From Clostridia bacterium (GTDB taxonomy: Bacteria; Bacillota; Clostridia; Oscillospirales; Acutalibacteraceae): a DNA stretch of 64,000 bases. Both the position numbers and the translations under genes were made by a program. How positions within the stretch are numbered: position 1 is the stretch's first letter; each line of letters starts with the position of its first letter. The notes beneath the pieces were generated by a model. That model was not told the origin of the DNA. It made no database searches and saw only the letters and a program-made list of their open reading frames with translations. Below, one piece after another: positions 26,455 to 38,423 of this stretch. The stretch is from contig JAFXBG010000001.1 in NCBI GenBank assembly GCA_017521925.1, forward strand, positions 1 through 64,000. The letters run 5' to 3'.

Positions 26455-27372
26455 TTATTTAACCAGACTTTCCTGCTTTTCAAGCAATGCAACTCTGGCA
26501 GCTTCACCCCTAGCAATCATCATATCGGGGCCAAAATACTTGTGTACAATAATTGACTGAACAAAACTTATAGCGGTGGAACAAATCCAATAAAAACCAA
26601 CCGCTGCAGGAACAGTATATGCGATATATGCAGAGAAAAGGGGAAGACCGTAAATCATAAGCTTCATACAACCCTGCTGGTTCTGAGCAGATGCTGCACC
26701 GTTCATCTTCTGCATAACAAGCTGAGATGCTACGGAAGTTGCAAAGCACAGGAAAGGTATAATAAGATACCATGAAAAACCAAGGTTTGAAGGGCTTACA
26801 AGAAGATTTAAACCGCAAAGGTTAAAAGAATTACTGAATTCACTGATTTTCTCAATCATATCAGGTGAGAAACAATTCTGTACACTTGGGAAGGCATTAA
26901 AATACATAAGAATGTCAACCTGACCGCCATACTGCTGAGAAGCGGAAAGGTTAAGACCGGGAACTGCAGTTAAAGCCTGTCTTGCATTTTCTACCATTGT
27001 AGCGTCAATATGCAATGTGTTTGTAAGAGGATAGGCAACTGCGTAGAAAACACCCAATAACAGGAACATAGGAAGTATAGAAGTAAGACATCCGCTATAG
27101 GGACTTACTCCCTCTTTTTCATAAAGCTTCTGGGTTTCTTCATTTAATTTTTCACGGTTTGTACCGTACTTTTCACGAAGAGCCTGCATCTGTCCTGAAA
27201 GTCTGGCATTCTGAGCCATACTCTTCTGTTGTTTAATAGTAGTGGGAAAGAATATAAGCTTTGTGAAAATAGTAAAAATCAAGATAGCAAGGCCGTAATT
27301 ATGTACCAGCCAATAAGCACCGTAAAGTACCCAGCCGAAAATACCGCCTAAAAATCCGAAAAGACCTGTCAT
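26455..27372 (-). CDS. yidC: membrane protein insertase YidC/OxaA (SpoIIIJ type)
   Basis: 305 residues. It inserts membrane proteins alone or with SecYEG. Helices fall near 15-35, 90-115 (LTSILPMFLLLGVFYAVAYPL), 200-225 and 240-275. The cytoplasmic hairpin after helix 1 is FPTTIKQQKSMAQNARLSGQ, typical of the family. There is no lipobox signal peptide like that of B. subtilis SpoIIIJ; the protein begins right at a hydrophobic stretch, as in many Clostridia. It lies in the order rnpA-yidD-yidC-jag. Confidence 0.94.
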   Translation of the reverse strand: MTGLFGFLGGIFGWVLYGAYWLVHNYGLAILIFTIFTKLIFFPTTIKQQKSMAQNARLSGQMQALREKYGTNREKLNEETQKLYEKEGVSPYSGCLTSILPMFLLLGVFYAVAYPLTNTLHIDATMVENARQALTAVPGLNLSASQQYGGQVDILMYFNAFPSVQNCFSPDMIEKISEFSNSFNLCGLNLLVSPSNLGFSWYLIIPFLCFATSVASQLVMQKMNGAASAQNQQGCMKLMIYGLPLFSAYIAYTVPAAVGFYWICSTAISFVQSIIVHKYFGPDMMIARGEAARVALLEKQESLVK

Positions 27373-27397
27373 AGGTAAACCTTCCTTAAAAAACTAA

Positions 27398-27622
27398 TCA
27401 CTTTTTCTTTTGCGGAACAGGGTCGTAGCCTCCTTTTGAGAAAGGGTTGCACCGCAAAAACCTCCACAACGCCATAAAAAAACCTTTAAACGCACCAAAA
27501 TTCTCAATAGCCTCTATGGCATATTGAGAGCACGTAGGATAATATTTACACATAGGCGGTGTGTGAACCGAAATATGCGTCTGATAGAAACGAATCATTT
27601 TAATAAAGAGCTTTTTCATCAC
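27398..27622 (-). CDS. yidD: membrane protein insertion efficiency factor YidD
   Basis: 74 residues. The invariant block [19 protein letters not shown] followed by [20 protein letters not shown] identifies the family. It is a small amphipathic membrane-associated protein thought to help YidC. Its ATG overlaps the rnpA stop by four bases, so translation is coupled. Confidence 0.94.
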   Translation of the reverse strand: MMKKLFIKMIRFYQTHISVHTPPMCKYYPTCSQYAIEAIENFGAFKGFFMALWRFLRCNPFSKGGYDPVPQKKK

Positions 27623-27963
27623 TTGATAAGACTGCTTTCAATAAGCTGTTTTTTCATTACCTTAGAAAGGTAAGTACTCTTAACATAAGGAGTTTTACCT
27701 CTTGCGACAAAAATTACATCAAAGCCTGTTTTCATAAGTTCAGAGCTTTTTATAACTTCGCTGAATGCTGCTCTTATGACCCGTCTGGCACGGCTGCGCA
27801 TTACTGCCTTGCCGATTTTCTTGCCGGTGGTTATACCGATACGCAGGTTATTTTGTTTATTTTTTATTACATAGGTGACAAGCTCGGGCGAGACGAAACT
27901 TTTACCATGACGGTAAGCACGCCTGAAAGCCCAAGCATCACATAAAGTGATTATCTCACTCAT
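27619..27963 (-). CDS. rnpA: ribonuclease P protein component
   Basis: 114 residues. It is the protein cofactor of RNase P, which trims tRNA 5' ends. The conserved basic helix reads [21 protein letters not shown] (a variant of the RNR motif, with Ser for Asn); [11 protein letters not shown] is at the N-terminus and [10 protein letters not shown] near the C-terminus. ATG 27963 follows AAGGTGGTTAAT; the in-frame GTG three codons earlier overlaps that site. It lies 107 bases after rpmH with a hairpin between. Confidence 0.94.
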   Translation of the reverse strand: MSEIITLCDAWAFRRAYRHGKSFVSPELVTYVIKNKQNNLRIGITTGKKIGKAVMRSRARRVIRAAFSEVIKSSELMKTGFDVIFVARGKTPYVKSTYLSKVMKKQLIESSLIK

Positions 27964-28039
27964 ATTAACCACCTTAGAAAATTATGCGTATCATCGAAGT
28001 AGTAGAAGTAGTAGTTACGCAAACTTTTAAAAACTAAAG

Positions 28040-28066
28040 AAAGACCACTCTCAAACGGTGGCCTTT
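28040..28066 (-). terminator. hairpin between rpmH and rnpA
   Basis: Minus strand AAAGGCCAC pairs with GTGGTCTTT (one G-T pair); TCTTTAGTTTTT follows. It probably reduces but does not abolish transcription into rnpA, since a large excess of L34 over RnpA is needed. Confidence 0.6.
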
Positions 28067-28070
28067 CAAA

Positions 28071-28205
28071 TTAGTAAGAAAGTCTCTTTCTGCCCTTTGC
28101 TCTTCTGCGAGCAAGAACCTTACGACCGTTTTTATCAGCCATTCTCTTTCTGAAGCCGTGCTCCTTCTTTCTGTGAAGCTTTTTGGGTTGATATGTTCTC
28201 AGCAT
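28071..28205 (-). CDS. rpmH: 50S ribosomal protein L34
   Basis: 44 residues, too short for simple gene finding but unmistakable: it begins [20 protein letters not shown] and ends [18 protein letters not shown]. It is a basic structural protein of the large ribosomal subunit. ATG 28205 follows AAGGAGGATTAAT. It has a near-consensus promoter and reads away from dnaA. Confidence 0.97.
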   Translation of the reverse strand: MLRTYQPKKLHRKKEHGFRKRMADKNGRKVLARRRAKGRKRLSY

Positions 28206-28243
28206 ATTAATCCTCCTTTCACAACATAACCTTGCAATGTAAC

Positions 28244-28272
28244 ATTATATCCAAACTTCGGCTTAAAGTCAA
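28244..28272 (-). promoter_or_regulatory. sigma-A promoter for rpmH
   Basis: Minus strand TTGACT (28272-28267), 17 bases, TATAAT (28249-28244). Near-consensus and 40 bases before the ATG, fitting a ribosomal protein gene. Confidence 0.8.
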
Positions 28273-28469
28273 TAAAAATTTTTGGCTTTAGAATAAAGGT
28301 TTTAAGGCAATACAAGATGTTGTATAAATTTTTACTAAATGCCACAAATTATGTTATTTTTTTAAGAAAAATTTTTCAAAATTATTTAAATTTATGTCTG
28401 AGACAATCTGCCCTTATATAATATATATTTATATATTGTTATTTTACATTAAATAGTATAAAAAAACTA

Positions 28470-28498
28470 TTGATTTAGTTCTGAAAATTTGCTAAAAT
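28470..28498 (+). promoter_or_regulatory. sigma-A promoter for dnaA
   Basis: TTGATT (28470-28475), 17 bases, TAAAAT (28493-28498), leaving an 80-base leader before dnaA. Confidence 0.6.
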
Positions 28499-28578
28499 TA
28501 AAGAGTAATTTTTATTATGCCGTAGTAGGCTGATTTTGAGAAAAGAACAATGAGTTTTAACGAAGGAGGACGAAAAAT

Positions 28579-29898
28579 ATGGATTCTTTTAAAGATGCTT
28601 GGCTTATAGTAAGCGAATATTGCAGAACAAAAATTACCGATATAGCATACAAAACCTGGATTTCACGTGTTAAACCTGTGTCTCTTGATTATAACGAAGG
28701 CAAGGTTGTACTTCTTGTACCCAATGATTTTCACCGTCAGACTTTGATCAGAAATTATATGACTCTTCTTGACGAAGCTTTTGAGGCTGTTTTCAGCTCA
28801 ACCTTTGAGCTTTGCTTTGTAACAGAAGAGGAACAGAAAAAAGAAGAAGAAGAAACAGGCATTGAAGTTGTAAACTCCGATTATGAATATACTTTTGAAA
28901 ACTTTATTGTAGGTTCTTCTAATAAATTTGCACATGCGGCATCTTTAGCTGTTGCTGCAAATCCTGCAGGTGCCTACAACCCCTTGTTTTTATACGGTAA
29001 CTCAGGTCTTGGCAAAACTCACCTTCTTTATGCTATCGGCAACGAAATCAAAAAGGTTAACCCTGAAATGCAGATTATCTACGTAAAAGGTGACGACTTT
29101 GCTAATGAGCTTATTGAGTCTATCAGACTTAATACAACAATGGATTTCAGACATAAATACAGACAGGCGGATGTTCTTTTAGTGGACGACGTTCAGTTTA
29201 TCGGCGGTAAAGAAGCAACTCAGGAAGAATTTTTCCACACCTTCAATACACTTTTTGAAGGCAAAAAACAGATTGTTCTCACATCTGACCGTCCTCCCAA
29301 GGATATTAATATTCTTGAAGAAAGATTACGTTCCCGTTTTGAATGGGGTTTGCTTGCTGATGTTCAGCCTCCTGATATGGAAACAAGAATTGCAATTATC
29401 AAACGTAAAGCAGAGCATCTTGATTTACCTATGTCAAACGAAGTTGCCGAGTTTATTGCCCAGAAGCTTAAAAATAACATCCGTCAGCTTGAAGGAACAG
29501 TAAAAAAGCTTAAGGCACGATATATGCTTAATAACGAAAAACCTACAATACTTATTGTTTCAGAGGTTATTTCAGATATCTTAAGCAACAATATCTCTCC
29601 CGAGCATACAATTGAGAAAATCGTTGAGGAGGTTGCACGTACTTTCGGTGTTACTCCTGAGGATATTACATCCCAGAAAAGCAGAAAGGCTTCTATCAAT
29701 CATCCCAGACATATTGCAATTTATATTTCCCGTGAGCTTACAACCCTTACTATGGAGCAAATCGGCGAAAAGTTCGGCGGTAAGCATTATTCTACCATCG
29801 TTTATACAGTTCAGCAGATGGAAAAGAAAATGCAGACTGACTCCAAGCTTAAAGAAACCGTTCAGGATATTATGAAGAATATCCGCGGCGACCGTTAG
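28579..29898 (+). CDS. dnaA: chromosomal replication initiator DnaA
   Basis: 439 residues. It binds oriC, opens the duplex and loads helicase. Domain I (about 1-85, IAYKTWISRVKPVSLD) and a short linker precede the AAA+ domain (about 105-325): GNSGLGKTHLLYAIGNE (Walker A), ADVLLVDDVQF (Walker B), FNTLFEGKKQIVLTSDRPP, LRSRFEWGL. Domain IV (about 335-439) carries RHIAIYISRELTTLTMEQIG and GGKHYSTI, the DnaA-box-binding signature. ATG follows AAGGAGG. The stop codon TAG lies within CCGTTAG, which resembles the first bases of the repeat element that follows. Confidence 0.97.
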   Translation: MDSFKDAWLIVSEYCRTKITDIAYKTWISRVKPVSLDYNEGKVVLLVPNDFHRQTLIRNYMTLLDEAFEAVFSSTFELCFVTEEEQKKEEEETGIEVVNSDYEYTFENFIVGSSNKFAHAASLAVAANPAGAYNPLFLYGNSGLGKTHLLYAIGNEIKKVNPEMQIIYVKGDDFANELIESIRLNTTMDFRHKYRQADVLLVDDVQFIGGKEATQEEFFHTFNTLFEGKKQIVLTSDRPPKDINILEERLRSRFEWGLLADVQPPDMETRIAIIKRKAEHLDLPMSNEVAEFIAQKLKNNIRQLEGTVKKLKARYMLNNEKPTILIVSEVISDILSNNISPEHTIEKIVEEVARTFGVTPEDITSQKSRKASINHPRHIAIYISRELTTLTMEQIGEKFGGKHYSTIVYTVQQMEKKMQTDSKLKETVQDIMKNIRGDR

Positions 29899-29975
29899 TG
29901 GGTTAGCCACCCACGGGGCATTTCGCCTTTGGAAAGGTTATTTTTAGAGGTATCCTTCATCAACGGCGGGTTGTT
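29893..29975. repeat. interspersed inverted-repeat element, copy B (single arm)
   Basis: It starts at the dnaA stop codon: CCGTTAG, GTGGGTTAGCCACCCAC (itself a small hairpin), GGGGCATTTCGCCTTTGG, AAAGGTTA, and ends CAACGGCGGGTTG near 29973. It matches the left arms at 20221 and 48221 block for block. No matching right arm (CCCGCCGTTG) is found before dnaN, so this copy is a half element. Confidence 0.72.
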
Positions 29976-30321
29976 ATATTTCTAAAACTATAATTGCACG
30001 CATAAGCGTGCCACCTAAACGTTTGCATTATCAAATATATCGCGTTACCAAAGGCAACATATCAATTTTTAAAAATCTTCATAGATTTTTCAACTTTTTC
30101 ACTTACATTAACATAGATATTTTCAACATATTATCAATGCTAAAATTTACCAAAATAAACTATGTTAAAAACCTATGGATTTTAAACAAATCTGCAAGGA
30201 GACGTAAAAGCAGATAAAATCTGAGAAAATTAACGATATTAACAAATTCACGTCCCCTACTACTACTACTATTTTTATAATAATCAAATCAATTCAATTC
30301 ATTTAAGAAAGGATTTTTCAG
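29899..30321. other. oriC: dnaA-dnaN intergenic region, probable oriC unwinding region
   Basis: 423 bases without genes. After repeat copy B come a GCACGC/GCGTGC hairpin (about 29996-30011), an AAAAATC/GATTTTT hairpin (about 30070-30090), degenerate DnaA-box-like sites such as TTTTCAACA (30120-30128), a CGTCCCC cluster (30251-30257), five CTA repeats and an A/T tract. The layout matches the unwinding module described for Bacillus subtilis. No perfect DnaA box is visible, so the call rests on position and the trio tract. Confidence 0.7.
30257..30271 (-). promoter_or_regulatory. DnaA-trio tract
   Basis: Five perfect CTA repeats on the plus strand, read as TAG x5 on the minus strand. The DnaA-trio motif is a 3'-[G/A]AT-5' repeat that recruits DnaA to single strands. 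It is directly preceded by a GC cluster and followed by TTTTTATAATAATC, as expected for basal unwinding. Confidence 0.65.
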
Positions 30322-31428
30322 ATGAAATTTACTTGTATCCGTTCTGAACTTTCAGAGGCACTTCAAAATGTTCAGCGTGCAGTTTCAACAAAAGCAACCT
30401 TACCTGCTCTTGAAGGTATTCTTATAAAAGCATACGACAACAAACTTACCTTAACAGGTTATGACCTTGAAATAGGTATTACAACTACAATCGATGCTAC
30501 AATTAAAGAACAGGGTGAAATTGTTGTAGGCGCCAAGCTTTTCTCTGACATTGTAAGAAAATTACCTGAAGAAATAGCAAGCTTTGAAAGCGACGAGCGT
30601 TACATTTTCTATATTAACTCCGGTAATGCAGATTATCAGATTATAGGTATGTCTTCTATTGAATATCCTGACATCCCCACTTTTGAAAGCACAGACGAAA
30701 TTTTCCTTGATGCAGGCGTTCTTAAAAATATGATTCGTCAGACAATATATGCAGTTAGTGACAATATGGCTAAGCCTATTTATACAGGTTCTCTTTACGA
30801 AATTAAGGATAATATTTTAAGAATTGTTGCTATTGACGGCTACAGAATGGCAATAAGAAAAGAAAACATTGAGGCACAGCGTAATACTCAATTTATTGTT
30901 CCCGGTAAAATCCAGATGGAAATTCTCAAACTTATTGATTCTGACGAGGAAAAAATAAATATTATTGTTGGTCAGCGTCATGTTCTCTTTACAGTAGGAA
31001 CATATTCAGTTATTTCCCGTCTTATTGAGGGTACTTTCATTGACTATGCTACAACTATTCCTAAAGATAAAAATACAGAAGTAAGAATCAACACAAGAAA
31101 GCTTATCAGTGCAGTTGAAAGAATGAGCTTACTTACAAGCGAGAGAATTCAGTCTCCTGTTAAATGCTCTATCGGTAAGGATGAAATTAAATTAACCTGT
31201 AAAACATCTGTAGGCCGTGCTTCTGATTCTTTACAAGTTGGCACAGTAGGAAATGACGTAGAAATCGGCTTTAATAACCGCTATCTTTTAGATGCACTTA
31301 AAAACAGCGAATGTGATGAGGTTATGCTTATTTTAAACGGCAGTTTAACACCTATGATAGTAAGCCCTGTTTCAGGTGACAGCTTTACATTCCTGGTTGT
31401 ACCTATGAGGATTAACGATGAAAACTGA
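30322..31428 (+). CDS. dnaN: DNA polymerase III beta subunit (sliding clamp)
   Basis: 368 residues, normal length. It is the ring clamp that gives the polymerase processivity. Three clamp domains are evident: it begins [20 protein letters not shown], has [29 protein letters not shown] in domain 2, and ends [16 protein letters not shown], the usual C-terminus. ATG follows AAAGGATTTTTCAG. The next gene overlaps its end by 11 bases. Confidence 0.97.
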   Translation: MKFTCIRSELSEALQNVQRAVSTKATLPALEGILIKAYDNKLTLTGYDLEIGITTTIDATIKEQGEIVVGAKLFSDIVRKLPEEIASFESDERYIFYINSGNADYQIIGMSSIEYPDIPTFESTDEIFLDAGVLKNMIRQTIYAVSDNMAKPIYTGSLYEIKDNILRIVAIDGYRMAIRKENIEAQRNTQFIVPGKIQMEILKLIDSDEEKINIIVGQRHVLFTVGTYSVISRLIEGTFIDYATTIPKDKNTEVRINTRKLISAVERMSLLTSERIQSPVKCSIGKDEIKLTCKTSVGRASDSLQVGTVGNDVEIGFNNRYLLDALKNSECDEVMLILNGSLTPMIVSPVSGDSFTFLVVPMRINDEN

Positions 31429-31636
31429 GATTATTAAAATAGATACAGAATTTATACGTCTTGACAATTTACTTAAATTTGCAGGATGTGTAGATACAGG
31501 CGGTGCTGCAAAATTTATTATTCAGGACGGTCAGGTTAAAGTAAACGGTGAAGTTTGCACCATGCGCGGTAAAAAAATGCGAAATGGTGATAAAGCTCAG
31601 ATTGAGGATTTATTAATAGAGGTGACCTCTCTTTGA
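31418..31636 (+). CDS. yaaA: S4-domain RNA-binding protein (YaaA type)
   Basis: 72 residues. The S4 fold is visible in [20 protein letters not shown] and [20 protein letters not shown]. This small gene lies between dnaN and recF in most Firmicutes; its RNA target is not settled. It overlaps dnaN by 11 bases and recF by four (TTGA), pointing to one coupled operon. Confidence 0.92.
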   Translation: MKTEIIKIDTEFIRLDNLLKFAGCVDTGGAAKFIIQDGQVKVNGEVCTMRGKKMRNGDKAQIEDLLIEVTSL

Positions 31637-32733
31637 AAGTAAACGCCCTTGAGTTTATAAATTACAGAAATCTTTCTGACAACAGAATAACCCCCTCTGA
31701 GAAAGTAAATGTAATTTACGGAAACAACGCTCAGGGTAAAACAAATTTACTTGAAGCAGTCTGGCTTTTTTCGGGAGGTCATTCCTTCAGAGGCTCAAAA
31801 GATACAGAGCTTATTAAATTTTCTGAAAACAAAGCAAGGCTTTTTATGGAATTTTTTTCAGGAAAAAGAGAACAAAAAGCTGAGATTCTGTATCAGGGCA
31901 GTAAAAAAGAGGTAATAATCAATAATGTAAAGAAAAGCTCAGCGGCATACCTTTCTCAGCATTTTTCTGCAGTGGTATTTTCGCCCGAGCATCTTACCCT
32001 TATTAAAAACGGACCCTCTTTAAGGCGTAAATTTATAGATGGTTCAATTTGTCAGCAGGATTTACGCTATGCTGTAAGACTTAATAAATATAATCAGACC
32101 CTGCAGCAGAGAAATGCTCTTTTGAAAGAAATTTCAAAGCATAAAGAGCTTAAAGATACCCTTGAAATCTGGGACGATGTGCTTATTGATTTAGGTGCAG
32201 ATATTATATTAAAGCGTCTTGAATTTCTTAAAAATTTAAAAGTCAGTGCAAAAGAGCTTCATAAAGGAATTTCATCCGGCAGTGAAGACCTTGATATTGT
32301 GTACTGCTCATCTGCAATTAAAGAAGAAAAAAATCTTAATAAATGTGATATTTTGTGTCTTCTTCAGAAAGAGTTTAAAAGGGTAAGACGCGATGATATT
32401 TATTTAGGTGTTACCAATGCAGGTCCTCACAGGGACGATCTTGAATTTTTTATAAATTCTAAAAGTGCAAGACGTTTCGGCTCTCAGGGTCAGCAAAGAA
32501 GCATTGTGCTTTCGCTTAAACTTTCTGAAGCAAGAATTATGAGAGATGCTTTTTCTGAGCCTCCTGTTGTACTTCTTGATGATGTTATGAGCGAGCTTGA
32601 CGTAAAGAGGCAGGATTTTCTCTTAAAAAATACTGAAGAAAATCAGGTATTTATTACCTGTTGCGAGCCTATAGAAAGTGAAAGGCTTAAAGATGCAAAG
32701 CTTTTTGAAGTTAAGGAAGGAGTAATTTACTGA
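31633..32733 (+). CDS. recF: recombination and repair protein RecF
   Basis: 366 residues. It is an SMC-like ATPase that loads RecA at gaps. [20 protein letters not shown] (Walker A, about 29-48), [29 protein letters not shown] (ABC signature) and [13 protein letters not shown] (Walker B) are all present. It starts with TTG at 31633, overlapping the S4 gene stop, with GAGGTGACCTCTC upstream. The DUF370 gene begins at its last base. Confidence 0.95.
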   Translation: MKVNALEFINYRNLSDNRITPSEKVNVIYGNNAQGKTNLLEAVWLFSGGHSFRGSKDTELIKFSENKARLFMEFFSGKREQKAEILYQGSKKEVIINNVKKSSAAYLSQHFSAVVFSPEHLTLIKNGPSLRRKFIDGSICQQDLRYAVRLNKYNQTLQQRNALLKEISKHKELKDTLEIWDDVLIDLGADIILKRLEFLKNLKVSAKELHKGISSGSEDLDIVYCSSAIKEEKNLNKCDILCLLQKEFKRVRRDDIYLGVTNAGPHRDDLEFFINSKSARRFGSQGQQRSIVLSLKLSEARIMRDAFSEPPVVLLDDVMSELDVKRQDFLLKNTEENQVFITCCEPIESERLKDAKLFEVKEGVIY

Positions 32734-32996
32734 TGCTTCTTCATTTAGGACAGGATACTGTTGTTAATACAAAAGATATTGTGGCAATATGCGACCTTGA
32801 TACCTCAACGGTTTCTCATAAAACAAGGGATTTTTTAGCAAGTGCCACAAAAAAGGGACAGGTTGTAAATGTTTCTATGGAACTGCCAAAGTCCTTTGTA
32901 ATAGTAGAATCAGGTGGTAAAACCACCGTATATATAAGTCAGCTTTCAAGCTCCACTTTAATGAAACGAGCAGAAAGCAATCAATACCTTTTTTAG
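32733..32996 (+). CDS. remB: DUF370/RemB-type protein
   Basis: 87 residues. It begins [19 protein letters not shown] and contains FLASATKKGQVVNV and KSFVIVE, matching the extracellular-matrix regulatory family RemA/RemB (YaaB). Position between recF and gyrB fits YaaB. RemA is a DNA-binding biofilm regulator in B. subtilis; the role of the RemB branch is less clear. It overlaps recF by one base. Confidence 0.88.
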   Translation: MLLHLGQDTVVNTKDIVAICDLDTSTVSHKTRDFLASATKKGQVVNVSMELPKSFVIVESGGKTTVYISQLSSSTLMKRAESNQYLF

Positions 32997-33006
32997 GAGG
33001 GTTTAT

Positions 33007-33801
33007 ATGAAAGCAAAATGTCCTTATTGTGGCAGAAAGATTACATACGGAACAAGATTTATGGAAAGATGCGAAGGTGAGCATATTTGCAAAAACTGCA
33101 AAAAACCTTCAAATATTATTCAGGACAAAAGAATATGGATGGTTTTTACAGCCAGTATAATTGTTTCAGTTTTAATTCTGCTTTTCTATTTTACATTCAG
33201 TACAGTAGTTCAGCATGAATATAATGCTGACGGAAGCCATGGAATAATGGTTGCACTGTTCTTTGGAAAATTTAAAACATTAAAATGGATATTATGGGAG
33301 ATTTTTCCTTATTTGGTATTTTTCTTTGTTTCTCCCTTATTTATAAATTATCAGATGCAGAAAAAATACGCAGGTATGACTTCAGAACATATCGACCTTG
33401 ACACTGATTTTCTGCCTCCTGTTACAAATGATGTTTCTCTTGCATCAGGTTCAACAAGAGTTATTCCTAAGGTTGGCTCTACAAAGGTTGCAGATGATTT
33501 TGATTTTCAGAATATTTCGTCAAGCTCAGGTAAAATAAGTGACACAAGAAACTTTAACTTAAAAGAATCTATGACAGAAATCAACCCTGAAAGCTACGTA
33601 AAATCTGCATCAGGCAAAAGTGACGCCCCACTGAAGAAAGTAGAAAGAGTGAAACCTCAGATTATAGACGAGCCTCAGGAGCTTTACAGAGTAAAAGTTC
33701 TGAAAGAGCAGGAAAGACAAAAACGTGAGCTTCAGGAGCAAGCAAAAACTATAGATAAAAATTCTCAGGATAAAAATTATTCGGCAAACAGAAAATTTTA
33801 A
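33007..33801 (+). CDS. zinc-ribbon membrane protein of unknown function
   Basis: 264 residues. Residues 1-40 hold two Cys pairs, CPYCGRKITYG and CEGEHICKNCKKPS, a probable zinc ribbon. Two membrane helices follow (about 44-70 and 95-118), separated by a short loop. Residues 120-264 are cytoplasmic, polar and probably disordered, ending in a basic/Gln-rich helix (KVLKEQERQKRELQEQAKT). ATG follows GGAGGGTTTAT. It lies between remB and gyrB, 10 bases after remB, so it belongs to the dnaN-gyrA unit. I do not recognise a named family. Confidence 0.65.
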   Translation: MKAKCPYCGRKITYGTRFMERCEGEHICKNCKKPSNIIQDKRIWMVFTASIIVSVLILLFYFTFSTVVQHEYNADGSHGIMVALFFGKFKTLKWILWEIFPYLVFFFVSPLFINYQMQKKYAGMTSEHIDLDTDFLPPVTNDVSLASGSTRVIPKVGSTKVADDFDFQNISSSSGKISDTRNFNLKESMTEINPESYVKSASGKSDAPLKKVERVKPQIIDEPQELYRVKVLKEQERQKRELQEQAKTIDKNSQDKNYSANRKF

Positions 33802-33822
33802 TTATATATAGGCACGACTTAA

Positions 33823-35796
<1,974 letters not shown>

Positions 35797-35817
35797 TGGA
35801 TGGGAGTGTGAATTAAG

Positions 35818-38361
35818 ATGGATAATGAAATTTATATGGATAATGAAGTTATAGAAGAAACCGCATCAGGCGGCAGACTTATTAATGTTGACGTTAACCG
35901 CGAAATGCGTCAGTCATTCCTTGACTATTCAATGTCAGTTATTGTGTCCCGTGCTCTTCCCGATGTTCGTGACGGTTTAAAGCCTGTTCACCGCCGTATT
36001 CTTTATACAATGTACGAAAACGGACTTGCTCCTGACAAGGCATACCGTAAGTGTGCTGATACAGTAGGTTCTGTTTTAGGTAGATACCATCCCCACGGCG
36101 ACGCATCTGTTTATGATGCAATGGTTCGACTTGCTCAGGATTTCTCACTGAGATATATGCTTGTAGACGGTCACGGTAACTTTGGTTCTGTTGATGGTGA
36201 CCCCCCTGCTGCTTACCGATATACCGAATCAAGAATGAGCAAAATTTCCACGGAAATGTTGGCTGATATTGATAAGGATACTGTAGATTTTCAGCCTAAC
36301 TTTGACGACAGACTTGAAGAGCCTACAGTTTTACCTTCAAGATTCCCTAACTTACTTGTAAACGGCTCAGGCGGTATTGCTGTTGGTATGACAACCAACA
36401 TTCCTCCTCATAATCTTGGCGAGACCATTGACGCAATGTGCCTGCTTATTGACAACCCCGACGTAGAAGTCCATGAGCTTATGGAAGTTTTACCCGGCCC
36501 CGACTTTCCTACAGGCGGTATTATTATGGGCAGAAGCGGTATAAGAGCTGCTTATGCCACAGGTAAGGGTAAAATTGTTGTAAGAGCTAAAACAGAAATT
36601 GTAGAGGCTAAAAACGGCAGATTCAAGATTATTGTTACTGAGCTTCCTTATCAGGTTAACAAGGCCCGCCTTATTTCAAATATTGCTGACCTTGTTAATA
36701 ATAAGAGAATCGAAGGTATCTCCAACATTGAGGACCACTCTGACAGAAACGGTATGCACATCGAAATTGATGTTAAGAGGGATGCATCTCCTCAGGTTGT
36801 TTTAAATCAGCTTTATTCTTATACTGCTTTGCAGTCTACATTTGGTGCAATTTTGCTTGCAATTGTAAACGGCGAGCCTAAAACTCTTACTCTTAAAGAA
36901 ATTTTACAGCATTACATTGACTTTCAGGTTGAGGTTATTACAAGAAGAACTCAGTTTGACCTTAAGAAAGCTCAGGAGAGAATGCATATTTTAGAGGGAT
37001 TGAAGATTGCCCTTGATAACATCGACGATATGATTGCTATTATCAAAGCAAGTAAAGATACCGCCGATGCTGTTAAAAATCTTATGGAAAAGTACGGCCT
37101 TACAGATATTCGGGCTCAGGCAATTGTTCAGATGCGTCTGCGTCAGCTTACAGGCTTGGAGCGAGAGAAGATTGAAAACGAAATTGCAGAGCTTAGACTC
37201 AAGATTGCCGACTTTATCGATATCTTATCAAAAGAAGAAAGACGCCTTGCTATTATTAAGGAAGAGGCACTTACTATCCGAAATAAATATGACGACCCCA
37301 GACGTACAGAAATCTGTGCTATCAGCGGTGAGGTTGATATTGAAGACCTTATTCCCAAGGAAGAATGTGTTGTTACTTACACACGTTACGGTTACATCAA
37401 GCGTCAGACTGTTGACACCTATAAGCTTCAGAACCGCGGAGGTCGAGGTGTAAGCGGTATGGCAAGACGTGAAGAAGACTTTGCTTCGGAGATGTTCACT
37501 ACAGGAAGCCACGACTACATCCTCTTCTTCTCAAATACAGGCAGAGTTTACCGCCTTAAGTGCTACGAAATTCCTGAGGGAAGCCGTCAGTCAAAGGGTA
37601 TTAACATTGCAAACTTACTGCCTATAGGCGGTGACGAAAAAATCACCGCAATGGTTCGTATTCCTGAATTTGCTGAGGACCTTTACCTTAATATGGTTAC
37701 CAAACAAGGTATTATCAAGCGTATACTCTTAAGTGCTTACGATACAAACCGTAAGGGCGGACTTATTGCCCTTGACCTTAACGAAGGTGATTCTCTTGTT
37801 GGCGTTCAGGTTACAGACGGCTCAGGCCAGCTTATGATAGCTACCAAGAAGGGTATGTCTATCCGATTTAACGAGACGGACGTTCGTCCTATGGGCAGAC
37901 AGGCACGCGGTGTTAAGGCACTTAAGCTTAAGGAAGATGACGAGGTTGTAAGCCTTACACTTGTTGGTGACGATGCTTTGGTATTAACTGTTTCTGAAAC
38001 AGGTTATGGCAGAATTTCACCTGCTGAAAACTATAGACTCCAGTCCAGAGGCGGTAAGGGTATTACAAACTACCACACAGCTAAATACGGCGATGTTGCC
38101 GCTGTACGTACAATTAACCTTGATGAAGATATTATTATGGTTAATGCTGACGGCGTAATTATTCGAATTGCCGCAGAAAGTGTACGAGTTTGTGCCCGTC
38201 CTTCAAAGGGTGTTACCGTTATGAGAATCAAAGAGGGTAACAAGGTAGTTGCTGTAGTAAGTGCTCCTCACGAGGACAGTGCAGAAGTAATTACAGAAGT
38301 CCCCGACACAAGCGACGCAGATACTGCAGAGCCTGAGGTTGAAACCGAAGCAGAAGAATAA
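35818..38361 (+). CDS. gyrA: DNA gyrase subunit A
   Basis: 847 residues. It cuts and rejoins DNA. The breakage-reunion domain begins [20 protein letters not shown], has [20 protein letters not shown] (quinolone-resistance region) and the catalytic Tyr in [10 protein letters not shown]. The C-terminal beta-pinwheel starts with [12 protein letters not shown], a GyrA box variant that separates gyrase from topoisomerase IV. The acidic tail [20 protein letters not shown] is typical. Starts 21 bases after gyrB and ends the operon at a terminator. Confidence 0.96.
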   Translation: MDNEIYMDNEVIEETASGGRLINVDVNREMRQSFLDYSMSVIVSRALPDVRDGLKPVHRRILYTMYENGLAPDKAYRKCADTVGSVLGRYHPHGDASVYDAMVRLAQDFSLRYMLVDGHGNFGSVDGDPPAAYRYTESRMSKISTEMLADIDKDTVDFQPNFDDRLEEPTVLPSRFPNLLVNGSGGIAVGMTTNIPPHNLGETIDAMCLLIDNPDVEVHELMEVLPGPDFPTGGIIMGRSGIRAAYATGKGKIVVRAKTEIVEAKNGRFKIIVTELPYQVNKARLISNIADLVNNKRIEGISNIEDHSDRNGMHIEIDVKRDASPQVVLNQLYSYTALQSTFGAILLAIVNGEPKTLTLKEILQHYIDFQVEVITRRTQFDLKKAQERMHILEGLKIALDNIDDMIAIIKASKDTADAVKNLMEKYGLTDIRAQAIVQMRLRQLTGLEREKIENEIAELRLKIADFIDILSKEERRLAIIKEEALTIRNKYDDPRRTEICAISGEVDIEDLIPKEECVVTYTRYGYIKRQTVDTYKLQNRGGRGVSGMARREEDFASEMFTTGSHDYILFFSNTGRVYRLKCYEIPEGSRQSKGINIANLLPIGGDEKITAMVRIPEFAEDLYLNMVTKQGIIKRILLSAYDTNRKGGLIALDLNEGDSLVGVQVTDGSGQLMIATKKGMSIRFNETDVRPMGRQARGVKALKLKEDDEVVSLTLVGDDALVLTVSETGYGRISPAENYRLQSRGGKGITNYHTAKYGDVAAVRTINLDEDIIMVNADGVIIRIAAESVRVCARPSKGVTVMRIKEGNKVVAVVSAPHEDSAEVITEVPDTSDADTAEPEVETEAEE

Positions 38362-38375
38362 TTCATAAAAGACAC

Positions 38376-38408
38376 AAAGCTCCCGATTTTAAATAATCGG
38401 GAGCTTTT
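38376..38408. terminator. bidirectional intrinsic terminator after gyrA
   Basis: Stem AAAGCTCCCGATT (38376-38388) with AATCGGGAGCTTT (38395-38407), loop TTAAAT. T-rich on both strands. It lies between convergent gyrA and the LRR dockerin gene. Confidence 0.85.
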
Positions 38409-38423
38409 GCTATATGTTTTAAA

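Larger units (their letters stand above)
28206..28578. other. rpmH-dnaA intergenic region, part of oriC
   Basis: 373 bases, very AT-rich, with long runs such as ATATAATATATATTTATATA near 28418. It holds divergent promoters for rpmH and dnaA. I found no exact TTATCCACA DnaA box here on either strand. The AT-rich core could help unwinding, but the clearer unwinding signature lies on the other side of dnaA. Confidence 0.6.

Noticed and set aside
28206..28578. DnaA-box cluster upstream of dnaA
   Set aside because: No TTATNCACA match within one mismatch was found on either strand, so individual boxes are not annotated.
28659..28674. Possible parS inside dnaA (TTTCACGTG)
   Set aside because: Only 11 of 16 bases match and the palindrome is broken.
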